Shown here in pieces: positions 1 through 11,530 of a stretch of 64,000 nt of DNA. Every line of letters starts with the position of its first letter. Position 1 is the first letter of the stretch. A program made the position numbers and the translations under genes. The notes beneath the pieces were generated by a model. That model searched no databases. It saw only the letters and a list, made by a program, of their open reading frames with translations, and was not told the DNA's origin. The DNA comes from Paracerasibacillus soli (GTDB lineage Bacteria; Bacillota; Bacilli; Bacillales; Amphibacillaceae), in assembly GCF_034006335.1 (NCBI RefSeq), contig NZ_JAWDIQ010000001.1; one strand, given 5' to 3'.

Positions 1-1060
1 GACTTTTCAAGCCTTAACACGCCAACCAGTCTATACAGATGTGTTTGATGAAAAAGATCCAGTTAAAATTGCACATATTGATGTGGCTGATTGGGCTGAT
101 ATGATTATTATTGCGCCAGCAACGGCAAATATAATTGCTAAACTTGCGTCCGGTATTGCTGATGATATGCTTACAACAACGCTATTAGCTACAAAGGCTC
201 CAATCTATATTGCACCTGCAATGAACGTAAATATGTATGATCATCCGGCGATCAAAAAGCAAATGTGTCAACTAGAGAAATGGGGATATCATTTTATCGA
301 GCCGGGTGCAGGTTATTTAGCATGCGGATGGATTGGAAAAGGGCGACTAGAAGAACCAGAAACAATTGTTAATATTTTAAAAGCCCAGCAGGAAAAAGAA
401 AAAAGTTTGGCAGGAAAAAGGTATTAATCTCAGCTGGCCCAACACGTGAAATATTAGACCCTGTCCGTTTCTTTCTAATCGTTCAACAGGTAAAATGGGT
501 TATGCTTTGGCAGAAGCTGCAAATCAATTGGGAGCCGAGGTAACGTTAGTCTCTGGTCCAGTGAACCTGCAATTAAATAGTGATAAGATTAACCGTATTG
601 ATGTTGTATCTGCGGAGGAAATGTATCAAGTCATGCAAGAAAATTTTGCAACACAGGATATCGTAATAAGTGCTGCAGCAGTAGCGGATTACCGTCCTAT
701 GGTGACATATAAAGAAAAGATGAAAAAAGGCACTGGGAATTTGCAAATAGAAATGGAACGCACAAAAGATATCATACTCTCGTTAGGACAAAGAAAACAA
801 CACAGTTTTTAGTCGGGTTTGCGGCGGAAACTTCTGAACCGATGAAACACGGTCTCGAAAAGTTAGAAAGAAAAAATTTAGATGCTATTGTTATTAATAA
901 TGTAGCTGAAGTAGGAGCCGGCTTTGAAGCAGATACGAATATCGTAACGTATGTCAATAAAGCACAGACGTCAGTAGAAATACCACTTGCAATGAAAAGA
1001 GAAGTTGCTTATAAAATTTTACAATTGATTATAAAAGATATAAGGGATGAAGCGCAGTGA
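1..1060 (+). CDS. coaBC: Bifunctional phosphopantothenoylcysteine decarboxylase / phosphopantothenate-cysteine ligase (5' end outside window, frameshifted)
   Basis: CoaBC makes 4'-phosphopantetheine for coenzyme A in two steps: ligation of cysteine to phosphopantothenate, then FMN-dependent decarboxylation. The visible CoaC part has the APAMNVNMY motif and the ACGWIGKGR active-site segment. The CoaB part begins after the linker with SNRSTGKMGYALAEAA. The start lies upstream of the window. The frame breaks three times, near 419 (A run), 472 (TTTCT) and 795 (AAAAC). Each break is repaired by adding one base of the run, so I read these as base undercalls. The stop at 1058-1060 overlaps the priA GTG by four bases. 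Function is sure; intactness is not shown by this sequence. Confidence 0.95.
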
Positions 1061-3462
1061 ACATTGCAAAAGTAATCGTCGATGTACCTGCAAAACAAGT
1101 AAATCAAACATATGATTATTTAATACCAGAACGATTTTCAGATATATTACAGGCAGGTATGCGTGTAATTGTGCCATTTGGCCCACGGAAAGTCATGGGA
1201 TTTGTAGTCGGAAAATCTAGTGAATCAGATTTTGATAGGTTAAGAAATATAGAGGAAATTTTAGATTTTACCCCTGTTTTAACAACTGAACTACTACATT
1301 TAGGTAAGTGGCTTGCAGAAGAAACTGTCAGTTATTATGTAACGGCATATCAAGCAATGCTTCCCCAAGTGTTAAAAGCAACGTATAAGAAGGAATTGGA
1401 GCGATTGACATCTGAAAGAATGGATTAACAATTGGAGATGTTATTTGACGGAAGAGATTTTATATCTTATGAAGAAGTAGTCCAATCTACTATTTCCCTA
1501 CACACGTTACAAAAAGCAATCCAAGCCGGAGAAATTGTTGTCCATTACTTAGTAGAATCTCGCGTGACAAAAAAATATGTTACAAAAGTAAAACCAGCAA
1601 AAGATATTTATTTATTGGAAGAAGCTTATTTAAATATGTCACCACGGGCAACGAAACAACGAGCTGTTATCAAACATTTTATTGAAAAACCAGCTCCGAT
1701 TGAGCAGGCTACATTACTTCGATTGCAGCATACAACTTCAGCTACAATTCGGAGTTTAGTTGAGAAATCATTAATAGAAACATATCGTGAAGAAATATAC
1801 CGAAATCCATATGATGATCATGCAATAGTGAGAACAAAACCACTTACTTTAACTGAACAACAACAGGCTGCGATAATGCCAATAAAAGGACGTATTAAAG
1901 CAAAACAACATGAGGTATTTTTATTGCATGGTATTACAGGCAGCGGTAAGACAGAAATTTATTTACAAGCAATTGAAGATGTTCTTCATAACGGGCAAGA
2001 GGCTATTGTCTTAGTACCAGAGATAGCGTTAACTCCACAAATGGTAAAACGTTTTAAAGGTAGATTCGGATCTAAAGTTGCCGTTTTTCATAGTGCGTTA
2101 TCTAACGGTGAGAAATACGATGAATGGAGAAAAATTTATCGTAAAGAAGTACAAGTAGTCGTGGGTGCTAGATCTGCTATTTTTGCACCATTTGAAAATC
2201 TCGGTATTATTATTATTGATGAAGAACATGAAACTACTTATAAACAAGAAGATCAGCCACGTTATCATGCACGTGACGTTGCGATTAAGAGAGGACAATA
2301 CCACAGTTGTCCAGTTATTTTAGGTAGTGCAACACCGACTCTAGAATCATATGCCAGAGCGGCAAAGCAAGTGTATGAACTCAGTACTTTAGATAAACGT
2401 ACAAATAACAAGGCAATGCCGCAGGTAGAAATCGTAGATATGCGTGCTGAATTACATGAAGGTAATCGGACGATGTTTTCTCGGGTTTTAAAAGAAAAAA
2501 TGGAGGAAACAATAAAAAAAAGGTGAACAAATTGTACTCCTATTAAATCGTAGAGGATATTCTACTTTTGTCATGTGTCGTGATTGTGGCTTCGTGAAAG
2601 AATGTCCACACTGCGATATTGCATTAACTTACCATAAAAACACAAATCATTTAAAATGTCATTATTGCGCGTATGAAGAACGAATGCCGACAAACTGCCC
2701 GGAGTGTAATAGTGATTCGATTCGTTATTTCGGAACGGGGACGCAACGAGTGGAGGAGGCATTAACACAATTATTACCGGAAGCGAAAGTTATCCGTATG
2801 GATGTCGATACGACCCGTAGAAAAGGAGCACATGAAAGACTATTATCTAAATTTGCGAATAAAGAAGCAAATATTCTTTTAGGGACACAAATGATTGCGA
2901 AAGGATTGGACTTTGCAAACGTAACATTAGTAGGTGTGCTAGCTGCTGACTCCATGCTTCATTTACAGATTTTCGATCTTCAGAAAAGACATTCCAATTA
3001 TTAACACAAGTAAGCGGTAGGGCAGGTCGCCATGACTTGCCAGGCCAAGTGATTATTCAAACGTACACACCGGAGCATTATAGCATTCAGCTTGCAAGCC
3101 AGTATGACTATGTCCGTTTTTTTAATTATGAAATGAGACTTAGAAAGTCATTTCAATATCCGCCGTATGTGTTTTTAGCCTTAATCACTGTAACGCATAT
3201 AAATCATGTTAAGGTTGTGCAAATTACACAACAAATTGTGAAACGTCTTAATGAATTTTGTGATGATGAAACGATCATCTTAGGTCCTACACCATCCCCT
3301 ATTCTACGAGTCAAGGATAAGTATCGATATCAGTGTATGATTAAATACAAACATGCACGTAATATTAGAGTCCATATTAAAAGAGCAATTCAACCATTTA
3401 TGAATCAACAGCAACACGACTTACAAATTTCAGTTGATATGCAACCATATCAACTCATGTAA
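1057..3462 (+). CDS. priA: Primosomal protein N', replication-restart helicase (frameshifts and one in-frame stop)
   Basis: PriA is a superfamily 2 DNA helicase that reloads the replisome at stalled forks. About 800 codons match the full family length. Visible features in order are an N-terminal DNA-binding domain, Walker A HGITGSGKTEIYL, the DEEH box, a paired zinc-binding cysteine cluster starting MCRDCGFVKECPHC, and the helicase C-domain with GTQMIAKGLDF. Three defects interrupt it: an in-frame TAA at 1426-1428, one extra A in the run at 2514-2521, and one missing C near 2966. GTG at 1057 is taken as start because it overlaps the coaBC stop. The usual downstream def gene is absent here; fmt follows after 16 bases. 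Confidence 0.95.
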
Positions 3463-3478
3463 GAGAAAGGTGATAAGT

Positions 3479-4414
3479 ATGAAACGAATAGTATTTATGG
3501 GACACCAATTTTTCTGTACCAATCCTATCAGCATTAGTAAATGCAGAATATGAGGTCGTACTGACTGTTACACAACCAGATTGTCCTGTGGGGAGAAAGA
3601 ATTTTAACTCCTCCACCGGTAAAGGTAGAGGCTGAAAAATATGGTATTCCTGTTTTTCAACCGGAAAAGCTAGTAAATGAGTATGAGAATTCTTGCATAT
3701 AATCCAGACCTCATTATAACTGCGGCATATGGACAACTTTTACCTAAGGGATTATTAGAGGGACCTCAATATGGATGTATTAATGTCCATGCTTCTTTAT
3801 TACCAGAGTTACGTGGAGGAGCACCGATTCACTATGCAATCATGCAAGGGAGGACAGAAACTGGTGTAACGATTATGTATATGGTAGAAAAATTAGATGC
3901 TGGGGATATGTTAGCACAACGAAAAGTACCAATTACAAACGACGATCATACCGGTAGTTTACATGATAAATTAAGTGAAGTAGGGAAACAATTATTACTT
4001 GAAACAGTACCAAGATTATTTAAAAATGAGATTACACCGATTCCGCAAAATGAGAAAGATGCAACATACGCATATAATATTGCGCGTGAAGATGAAAAAA
4101 TCGACTGGAATTTGTCTAATCTAGAAATATATAATCATATACGTGGTTTACATCCTTGGCCTGTTGCTTTTACAACGTATCAACAAAAGACAATGAAAAT
4201 TTGGTGGGCTGAACTAGATGATACGGAATATGATGGTGAACCAGGAGAAATTGTGAACATTGAAAATGAAGCTTCCTTTACAGTAGTTTGCGGCAATAAA
4301 CGAGCACTTAGAATTATCGATATTCAACCGGCCGGTAGTAAACGGATGCTTGTGAAAGATTACTTACTAGGTTCACGAGACCGAATTACAATTGGAACGA
4401 AATTAGGTGAATAA
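3479..4414 (+). CDS. fmt: Methionyl-tRNA formyltransferase (frameshifted in first third)
   Basis: Fmt formylates Met-tRNAfMet for translation initiation. The conserved core NVHASLLPELRGGAPIHYAI and the segment GVTIMYMVEKLDAGDM are intact. The start ATG at 3479 follows AAAGGTG. The first 210 bases contain four apparent indels: missing bases near 3501 and 3510, extra ones near 3601 and 3692. Together they return to the original frame, and the broken reading still spells MGTPIFSVP-like and TPPPVKVEAEKYGIPVFQPEKL family sequence. About 311 residues is the usual length. The stop overlaps the rsmB start by eight bases. Confidence 0.93.
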
Positions 4415-5764
4415 ATTGCAAAAGTATCAACTTCGAACTGCGATGTTAGAGCTGTTAATGCGAATTGAAAAAGACCAAGGGTATAGTCATTTGTTGATAG
4501 ATAAGGAAATACAAAAGAACCGATTTGTCCAACAGGATGCTGCATTACTGACGGAAGTAGTCTATGGGACATTGCAGCGTAAGTTGACCCTAGAATATAT
4601 TTTGAAGCAACATGTAGATAAGAATAAAAAAGTTGAGATGTGGGTTGAATTATTGTTATATATGTCTATCTATCAAATGTTTTATCTTGATAAAGTGCCA
4701 GACCATGCGATTATCCATGAAGCAGTAGAAATTGCAAAAAAACGTGGCCATCAAGGAATAGCATCATTTGTAAATGGAGTATTACGAAACATACAGCGAT
4801 CAGGAATGACTGATTTTACTAATATAAATGATCCCGTGAAAAAAATAGCTATTCAAACAAGTCATCCTATTTGGCTAGTAAAGAGATGGGAAAAACAATT
4901 TGGTCTCGAAACAACACAAAAAATGTGTGAAGCTAACTTACGGAATGGGACAGTTCCATTCGTATTCAACCTTTAAAAATATCTCGTGATGAAGCGATGA
5001 AGAAATTGCAAGCCGAGGGGTTTGAAGTAGAAAAATCTATTGTTTCTAACCAAGGGATTGTAATTAAAAAAGGTAATATTTTAAAATCTGCCTTATTCAA
5101 GGATGGTTATGTCACGATTCAAGATCAAAGTTCTATGTTAGTTGGTGAAGCAGTAGACACTAAGCCAAATATGGTTGTGCTTGATACTTGTAGTGCACCA
5201 GGTGGGAAGGTTACGCATTTAGCTGAAAAGATGAGGAACGAAGGAATAGTGAAAGCACATGATTTACATAAAAAGAAAATTCGTTTGGTTGAAAATAAAG
5301 CCAAGGAACTATCATTATCAATCATTGATGCTAGTGCTGCGGATGCGAGAACTTTAGGTGAGATATATCCACAACAGCATTTTGATCGTATACTTGTAGA
5401 TGCTCCGTGTTCGGGCCTTGGAGTGATACGAAGTAAACCAGATATTAAATATCGAAAGAAAGAAGAAGATATCGAATCACTCGCAAAGATTCAGTATGAT
5501 ATTTTACATCGTGTATCATCGTTATTAAAAATTGGCGGATATTTAGTCTATAGTACTTGTACGGTAGACCAAAGTGAAAATGAAATGGTCATAAAGAAGT
5601 TCTTGGAACAACATTCCAATTATTCAGGAGATCAAATGTTTGTGGACAGCTTACCTGAACAAGTTATTCAACATGCAAGCAGCGGGAATTATTGGATACA
5701 ATTATTTCCTCATTCTATTGAATCGGATGGTTTTTTTATCGCGCGGCTGACAAGGACGAAATAA
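4407..5764 (+). CDS. rsmB: 16S rRNA (cytosine-967-C5) methyltransferase (one frameshift)
   Basis: RsmB methylates C967 of 16S rRNA. The N-terminal NusB-like RNA-binding domain occupies about residues 1-130. The SAM-dependent domain follows, with LDTCSAPGGKVTHLA for SAM binding, VDAPCSGLG as motif IV and STCTVDQSENE carrying the catalytic cysteine of motif VI. A missing C near 4961 splits the gene (TTCGT where TTCCGT is expected); adding it gives FRIQPLKISRDEA. GTG at 4407 is chosen because it follows the fmt-internal GGTGAA context and overlaps fmt. In B. subtilis rlmN follows; here prpC follows directly. Confidence 0.93.
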
Positions 5765-5852
5765 TGGATATATGATGGGATTACATTTCTTTCTAGACGT
5801 TTTTATGTCATACTAAGAATAAATATTAGCCCGTTATAAAGAGGTGAATAGG

Positions 5853-6614
5853 ATGAGAGGGAAATTTTTAACAGATTGTGGCAGGGTCAGACCCCATAAT
5901 GAAGATTCTGGTGGTGTTTATCGAAATAAGAGTGGACAGCTTCTTGCGATTATTGCAGATGGAATGGGTGGCCATTTAGCTGGTGATGTTGCTAGTCAGA
6001 TGGCTACCTCCATGCTGGAAAAGGAATGGAAACAGCTCGAAGAAGTGCATACACCTGAACAAGTTGAAACATGGTTAGCGGAAAACATTGCAAATATTAA
6101 TAAGAAAATATACGACTTATCCTTAGAAAAGGATGAATGTAAAGGGATGGGAACGACGATAGTTATCGTTGTTTGTTTACAGGACTTCTAACAATCGCAC
6201 ATATTGGTGATAGTCGCTGTTATTTATACGATAAGCATGGATTAAAACAAGTTACAGAGGATCATTCCTTAGTGAACGAACTCGTTCGAATCTGGTGAAC
6301 TGACAAAGGAAGATGCCATGTATCACCCGAGAAAAAATGTAGTATTAAGGGCATTAGGTACACAAGAACGGGTAAAACCGGATATCAAAACATTAACTTG
6401 GGAAGAAAATGATCGTCTTCTATTATGTTCCGATGGATTAACAGATAAAGTAAGAGACGAAGAATTAGTACCAATCATCCAACAAACCGAGTCCATGGAG
6501 ACGATTGGAAATGAACTCATTCGATTGGCAAATGAACGTGGTGGAGAAGATAACGTATCTTTAGTTATCGTAGATTACACATCGGATAAGGGAGAAGGTG
6601 ACATCTCATGTTAG
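5853..6614 (+). CDS. prpC: PP2C-family Ser/Thr protein phosphatase (two frameshifts)
   Basis: PrpC removes phosphate from targets of the PrkC kinase and from PrkC itself. The PP2C motifs are in order: DCGRVRPHNED near the N-terminus, IADGMGGHLAGD, GMGTT, AHIGDSRCYL, CSDGLTDKV and GGEDNVSLV, including the metal-binding aspartates. ATG at 5853 lies after AAGAGGTGAATAGG, so it is preferred over GTG at 5844. A T is missing near 6177 and an extra A sits near 6290. The stop overlaps the prkC start (ATGTTAG), the usual translational coupling of this pair. Confidence 0.93.
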
Positions 6615-8628
6615 ATGGACGTGTGCTTAGTGATCGCTATCAAGTGCGGGAGATGATTGGTGGCGGTGGTATGGCAAATGTTTATTTGGCAAGAGACCTT
6701 ATATTAGATCGAGATGTTGCTTTAAAGGTACTTCGACCAGAAATATGTACATGATCAAGAGTTTATTGCACGCTTTGATCGTGAAGCCCAAGCTGCTACA
6801 AGTTTGTCCCACCCAAACATTGTAAGCATTTATGATGTCGGGGAAGAAGATAATATTCTTTATATTGTCATGGAATACGTAAAAGGAATGACATTAAAAG
6901 AATACATAAAAGAAAATGGTCCTATTGAAGTGTCGAAGTCCATTCATATTATGCAGCAATTAACATCAGCTATTGGTCATGCCCATGAAAATGGCATTGT
7001 TCATCGTGATATTAAACCACAAAACATATTAATGGATCCAAATGGTCAAGTAAAGGTCACTGATTTTGGGATTGCAATGGCTTTAAGTGCGACAGCATTA
7101 ACACAAACAAATTCTGTGTTAGGGTCTGTACATTACCTGTCACCGGAACAAGCAGAGGCGGAAATGCGACAAAGAAATCTGATATTTATTCGTTAGGTAT
7201 TGTCTTTTTTGAACTTCTTACTGGGAGACTTCCTTTTTCAGGTCAATCACCAGTCTCCATCGCTTTAAAACATTTACAAGATGAAACACCATCTGTTCGG
7301 AGTTCTAATCAGTCGATTCCACAAAGTGTCGAAAATATCGTTTTAAAAGCAACTGATAAAGACCCTTTTAATCGATTCGCAAGCGCCTATGAGATGGAAA
7401 CAAGTTTAGATAACGCATTAGATCCAAAACGAATGCATGAACCGAAATATGTATCTCCAACTAATGAAGAAGAAAAAACAAAAGCCATTCCGATTATAAG
7501 TGATCGTATCGGAGAATTAGAACAACAGGATGAAGACGAACATACGATGATTCATCATGCAAATGAAATACAAGAAAAAGTAGTGTCAGGCAAAAAAGGT
7601 AAAAAAAATAAAGTGAAGAAGAAAACAAAAACAAAAAAGGTGAAATCAAAAAGAAAAAATGGTTGTTTCTTCTAATTGGAGGCTTTGTTATCATGGTCTC
7701 TGTTATCCTGGCATTATTTCTTATTCCACATTTACTAAAACCGAAAGATGTGGATGTTCCTGATGTAATCGGAGAAAAATATGAAGATGCGGTCGAGGAA
7801 TTAGAAAATCTGCATTTACAAGTAAAAATGGAAAGTGTTTTTTCTGATGAAATAGCGGAAGGTTTTGTCGTAAAAACGGATCCAAAACCGGGTAAAACTG
7901 TTAAAGAACAATATGTTGTGACATTGTTTGTCAGTCAAGGTAAAGAAAAGGAAGTTTTTGAAGACTTTGTTGGAAAAGATTTTGAACAAGTTCGCAGGCT
8001 TCTGGAGGAACGTGGCTATGAAGTCATTGCTTATGACAAGCATTCAGAACGTCCCAAAGGAGAGATTTTAAACCAAATACAACCAAATCCTGACCAAGAG
8101 GTTGTACCAGTAGAAACAAAGGTTATCTTTGAAGTCAGCATTGGCCCAGAGTTGATTAACTTAAACAATTTAAAAGGGATGACAGAAGATGAAGCTGCTT
8201 CATATTTAAAAGATAAAGGATTAAAAATGAAGAAAATTGAGGAAAACTCAGATGTTGTACCAAAAGGTCAAGTCATAAAACAAAGTCCGGAATCCAATAC
8301 TTCTTTAGAAAAGGGAGCGACGGTAGACGTTTATATATCAACTGGTCCAACAGAAAAGCCCCCAGCTTCCCACACGATAACATTTACAGTGCCATATGAT
8401 TTGGATGAAAATGAAGATGATGAGGAAAAAGTTGCACAAGAAGTAAAAATCTATATTTCTGATATAGACCATGATATTACGGATGTTTTTCAAGAGGATG
8501 AAATAACAGAGGATAAAGAGTATACGATAACGTTAACAATTGCACCAAATGATTATGGTGAATATAAAGTTGTGCGTGATGGTAAGCTCTTTATTGAAAA
8601 GACTGTACCATATAAAGAGGGTGAGTAA
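6608..8628 (+). CDS. prkC: Membrane Ser/Thr protein kinase with PASTA repeats (three frameshifts)
   Basis: PrkC senses muropeptides or lipid II through extracellular PASTA domains and signals in stationary phase and spore germination. The kinase domain (about residues 1-270) has GGGGMANVYLA, VALKVLR, HRDIKPQN and the DFG of TDFGIA. A lysine-rich juxtamembrane stretch is followed by one membrane helix (near 7665-7740), three PASTA repeats and a C-terminal Ig-like domain. Indels lie near 6741 (extra A), 7154 (missing A) and within the A-rich stretch 7595-7640. Length of about 670 residues is normal. Confidence 0.93.
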
Positions 8629-9508
8629 ATGGCAGAAGGCAGGATCATAAAAGCTTTAAGTGGTTTCTATTATGTAAAAACAGACGAAGGAATTTATGCT
8701 TGCAAAGGAAGGGGGGTTTTTCGTAAGCAAAAATCACCCCGCTTGTAGGTGATTTTGTGTCGTTTGATATAAACAACGAGGTTGAAGGCTATATTACAGA
8801 AGTAAAACAAAGGAAAAATGAATTAATCCGTCCACCTATTGCGAATATTGATCAGGCTGTCATTGTAAATGCTGCCACTATGCCGTCTTTTAGTAGTTTA
8901 TTACTAGATCGATTTTTGATTTTAATTGAGGCTAAACATATTAAACCAATTATTTTTATTAATAAAATGGATAAAGCAACAAAAGAAGAAATGAATATGA
9001 TGCAACGCTATAAAGAAGATTACGAACAAATTGGATACCATGTAGAACTATTATCAGCAAAAGATACGATTGATTATGATGATATTAAGCAATATTTACC
9101 AAATAAAGTTACTGTATTTGCTGGACAATCAGGTGTAGGCAAATCTTCGATACTAAATGCGTTACAACCCTCTCTCATTTTAAAGACAGCTAGTATTTCA
9201 AAAAGTCTTGGTAGAGGGAAGCATACAACACGGCATGTTGAACTTGTTGAAGTGAATAGTGGTTTAGTTGCAGATACACCGGGATTTAGTAACTTAGACT
9301 TAACTGAAATCAAGTTAGAACAATTAGGGGCTTGTTTCCCGGAAATAAGAGAAATACAACACCACTGCAAGTTTCGTGGATGTTTACATAGTAAAGAGCC
9401 ACATTGTGTGTAAAAGAAGCGGTGGAAGATGGAAGAATCCGTTCTTACCGTTATGAACATTATGTTAGTTTTTTAGAAGAAATACAAACAAGAAAGCCGA
9501 GGTATTAA
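8629..9508 (+). CDS. rsgA: Ribosome small-subunit GTPase RsgA (CpgA/YloQ), two frameshifts
   Basis: RsgA is a circularly permuted GTPase that acts in late 30S maturation. An N-terminal OB fold comes first. The G motifs follow in permuted order: G4 INKMDKA, then G1 GQSGVGKSS, then G3 DTPGFS. The C-terminal zinc site uses the cysteines and histidine in CKFRGCLHSKEPHC. Missing bases near 8731 (A run) and 9408 split the frame; repair gives KQKITPLVGDFV and a C-terminal tail ending at 9508. The start ATG directly abuts the prkC stop, and a downstream rpe gene four bases later completes the operon. Confidence 0.93.
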
Positions 9509-9511
9509 ATA

Positions 9512-10178
9512 ATGATTAAAATAGCTCCCTCCATTTTATCAGCAGACTTTGCGGAACTGGGAAAAGAAATAAAAGATGTTGAAGCAGGTGGTGCAGATTA
9601 CATTCATGTCGATGTCATGGACGGTCATTTTGTGCCAAATATTACGATAGGCCCATTAATCGTTGAGGCAATCAAGCCGATTACAAATTTACCTTTAGAT
9701 GTACATCTTATGATAGAAAATCCAGAACCGTTATATTGAGATGTTTGCCAATGCAGGTGCAGACATTATTACGGTTCATCAAGAAGCATGTACACATTTA
9801 CACCGAACGATTCAACTTATTAAATCCAGTGGTGTAAAAGCTGGCGTAACAATTAATCCAGCCACACCTGTTGATATGATACGGGAGATAATTCATGAAG
9901 TTGACCTTGTATTAATTATGACTGTCAACCCAGGATTTGGTGGGCAATCATTTATAAAAGAAATGCTATCCAAAATCAAACAAGTTGCTACATGGCGTAA
10001 AGAAAGAGGGCTCGCTTTTGAAATTGAAGTTGATGGAGGGGTCAATCAAGAGACCGCTACATTATGTGTCGAAGCTGGAGCTGATGTGTTAGTTGCTGGA
10101 AGTGCGATTTATAACAAGACGAATCGTAAGGAAGCAATTCAAACAATTCGTCAAGCAGCGAATGTGGTTCATAAATAG
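9512..10178 (+). CDS. rpe: Ribulose-phosphate 3-epimerase (one frameshift)
   Basis: Rpe interconverts ribulose-5-phosphate and xylulose-5-phosphate in the pentose phosphate pathway. The TIM-barrel signatures are present: HVDVMDGHFVPNITIG with the metal-binding residues, LDVHLMIENP, MTVNPGFGGQSFI and VDGGVN for phosphate binding. An extra T near 9732 creates a premature stop; removing it gives NPEPYIEMFANAGAD. About 221 residues is the usual length. It begins four bases after rsgA and is followed by thiN after two bases. Confidence 0.94.
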
Positions 10179-10180
10179 AC

Positions 10181-10819
10181 ATGAATATCGGGATTATAGC
10201 AAATGGACCACGTGATGCAATTCCATCATTGTCCCGATTTGGCTTTATAGATGTTTGGATTGGTGTCGATCGTGGTACCTTAATACTGCTTGAAAATAAG
10301 ATTAAGGTTGATATTGCGATTGGTGACTTTGATTCAGTCGCAAAAAAAGAGATGGACTTTATTAAGGATAACACGAATCAATTCGAGTTATTTCCTGTTG
10401 AAAAAGATGAAACAGATTTGGAATTAGCAGTTGCGAAAGCAATGACATTTCGTCCGAACGCGTTATATATCTTCGGTGCAACTGGTGGAAGATTTGATCA
10501 TACACTTGTAAATATGCAACTACTTTTACCTATAGCAAAAGAGCACATAAAAGCGGTTATCGTGGATACACACAATTATATTGAAATGACCTTACCGGGT
10601 ACATACACTATAGAAGAAGATATGAATTATGAAAACATATCTTTTATTCCGATTTCTAAACATGTGCTGGGGCTAACATTGACAGGCTTTTACTATCCAC
10701 TTATAGACAAAAAAATTGAGATGGGGACGACACTTACGATTTCAAATAAGCTTATTAGAAAATATGGTACTTTTTCATATACAGAAGGCATACTATTACT
10801 AGTAAAGAGTTGTGATTAA
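10181..10819 (+). CDS. thiN: Thiamine pyrophosphokinase
   Basis: ThiN transfers pyrophosphate from ATP to thiamine to make thiamine diphosphate. This intact 212-residue protein has the ThiN-family signatures: GVDRGTLILLE for nucleotide contact, IGDFDSV with acidic metal ligands, the EKDETDLELAVAKAM motif and FGATGGRFDH. Its position after rpe and before spoVM and rpmB matches yloS in B. subtilis. No defect is seen. Confidence 0.93.
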   Translation: MNIGIIANGPRDAIPSLSRFGFIDVWIGVDRGTLILLENKIKVDIAIGDFDSVAKKEMDFIKDNTNQFELFPVEKDETDLELAVAKAMTFRPNALYIFGATGGRFDHTLVNMQLLLPIAKEHIKAVIVDTHNYIEMTLPGTYTIEEDMNYENISFIPISKHVLGLTLTGFYYPLIDKKIEMGTTLTISNKLIRKYGTFSYTEGILLLVKSCD

Positions 10820-10861
10820 TCATGCTATGTAAGCTTGTTTCAAATAGAGGAGGTCGGAATC

Positions 10862-10945
10862 ATGAAATTTTATACTATTAAACTTCCAAGATTCATAGGT
10901 GGCTTTGTAAGGGTTGTTATTGGTATGTTCAAAAAGGAAAAGTAG
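10862..10945 (+). CDS. spoVM: Stage V sporulation protein SpoVM, 27-residue amphipathic peptide
   Basis: SpoVM is a tiny amphipathic helix that recognises the convex curvature of the forespore membrane and anchors SpoIVA for spore coat assembly. The sequence begins MKFYTIKLPRFIGGFVR, very close to the B. subtilis 26-mer, and keeps the central proline and the basic C-terminus. A strong ribosome binding site, AGAGGAGG, lies at 10847-10854. The gene is too short for ordinary ORF callers. Presence of this peptide is good evidence that the organism sporulates. Confidence 0.93.
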   Translation: MKFYTIKLPRFIGGFVRVVIGMFKKEK

Positions 10946-10953
10946 GAAATATT

Positions 10954-10990
10954 GCTTTTGTCAAGGTATATTGACAAAAGCCTTTTTTTT
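10954..10990 (+). terminator. Rho-independent terminator after spoVM
   Basis: An 11-base perfect inverted repeat (10954-10964 with 10971-10981, loop GGTATA) is followed by a run of eight T at 10983-10990. It ends the coaBC-to-spoVM transcription direction before the minus-strand rpmB gene. Confidence 0.88.
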
Positions 10991-11023
10991 TAGAAAATCT
11001 GGCTATTTACTGTTTTGATATTT

Positions 11024-11058
11024 AAAAAAGAAGCACTTGGTTAAAGTGCTTCTTTTTT
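11024..11058 (-). terminator. Terminator of rpmB, bidirectional in form
   Basis: AAAAAAGAAGCACTT and its complement flank a short GGTTA loop, with A and T runs on both sides. It lies 38 bases beyond the rpmB stop and can serve the minus strand; read on the plus strand it would be a second stop after spoVM. Confidence 0.85.
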
Positions 11059-11095
11059 AAACATAAAATGTATGTCAGCTGAAAAGCATGTATAC

Positions 11096-11284
11096 TTACA
11101 CGCGTTCAACTTTACCTGATTTAAGGGCGCGAGCTGAAACATAAACACGTTTTGGTTTACCGTCAACCATAATTCTTACTTTTTGAACGTTAGATTTCCA
11201 ATTACGTTTATTAGCATTCATCGCGTGTGAACGGTTGTTTCCTGTTCTCGTTTGGCGTCCTGTTATAACACATTTTCTAGCCAT
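11096..11284 (-). CDS. rpmB: 50S ribosomal protein L28
   Basis: L28 is a 62-residue component of the large ribosomal subunit. The sequence starts MARKCVITGRQTRTGNNRSH and ends ARALKSGKVERV, typical of Bacillaceae L28. A ribosome binding site (AGGAGGGATTA on the minus strand) precedes the ATG. It is transcribed against its neighbours, as in B. subtilis, and is divergent from yloU. Confidence 0.96.
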   Translation of the reverse strand: MARKCVITGRQTRTGNNRSHAMNANKRNWKSNVQKVRIMVDGKPKRVYVSARALKSGKVERV

Positions 11285-11530
11285 CTATAATCCCTCCTAG
11301 TTTACCTAATGTCACAGTGAATACTTATACAATTTACCACAAGAATAAAAAGAATGCAATCATCATTAAAGGAGAAATTCTTGACAGAATAAGAAGAATC
11401 ATTCATTGTAATAAGGGGCAAAATAAAAATGGAGTAATCTTTATTCTTTTTTTATTTAAAAGAAACCATTTGTTCACTTTTATAAAGTGTAGTAAAATAT
11501 GCATAAGTTTAGTATTGAAGGAGGATTCGT
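11285..11530. other. Divergent intergenic region between rpmB and yloU
   Basis: This A/T-rich stretch separates the divergent rpmB and yloU genes. It holds a plausible vegetative promoter for yloU at 11470-11498 and the ribosome binding sites of both genes. A plus-strand reading frame of 76 codons here has no family character and overlaps the promoter, so I do not call it a gene. I could not pick a convincing promoter for rpmB. Confidence 0.5.
11470..11498 (+). promoter_or_regulatory. Candidate sigma-A promoter for yloU-fakA
   Basis: TTGTTC at 11470-11475 and TAAAAT at 11493-11498 are separated by 17 bases. The ribosome binding site GAAGGAGGA follows about 20 bases later and leads to the yloU ATG at 11531. 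Confidence 0.6.

Noticed and set aside
11381..11386. TTGACA as a -35 for yloU
   Set aside because: No -10 box at 16-19 bases downstream; the pair at 11470-11498 is better placed.
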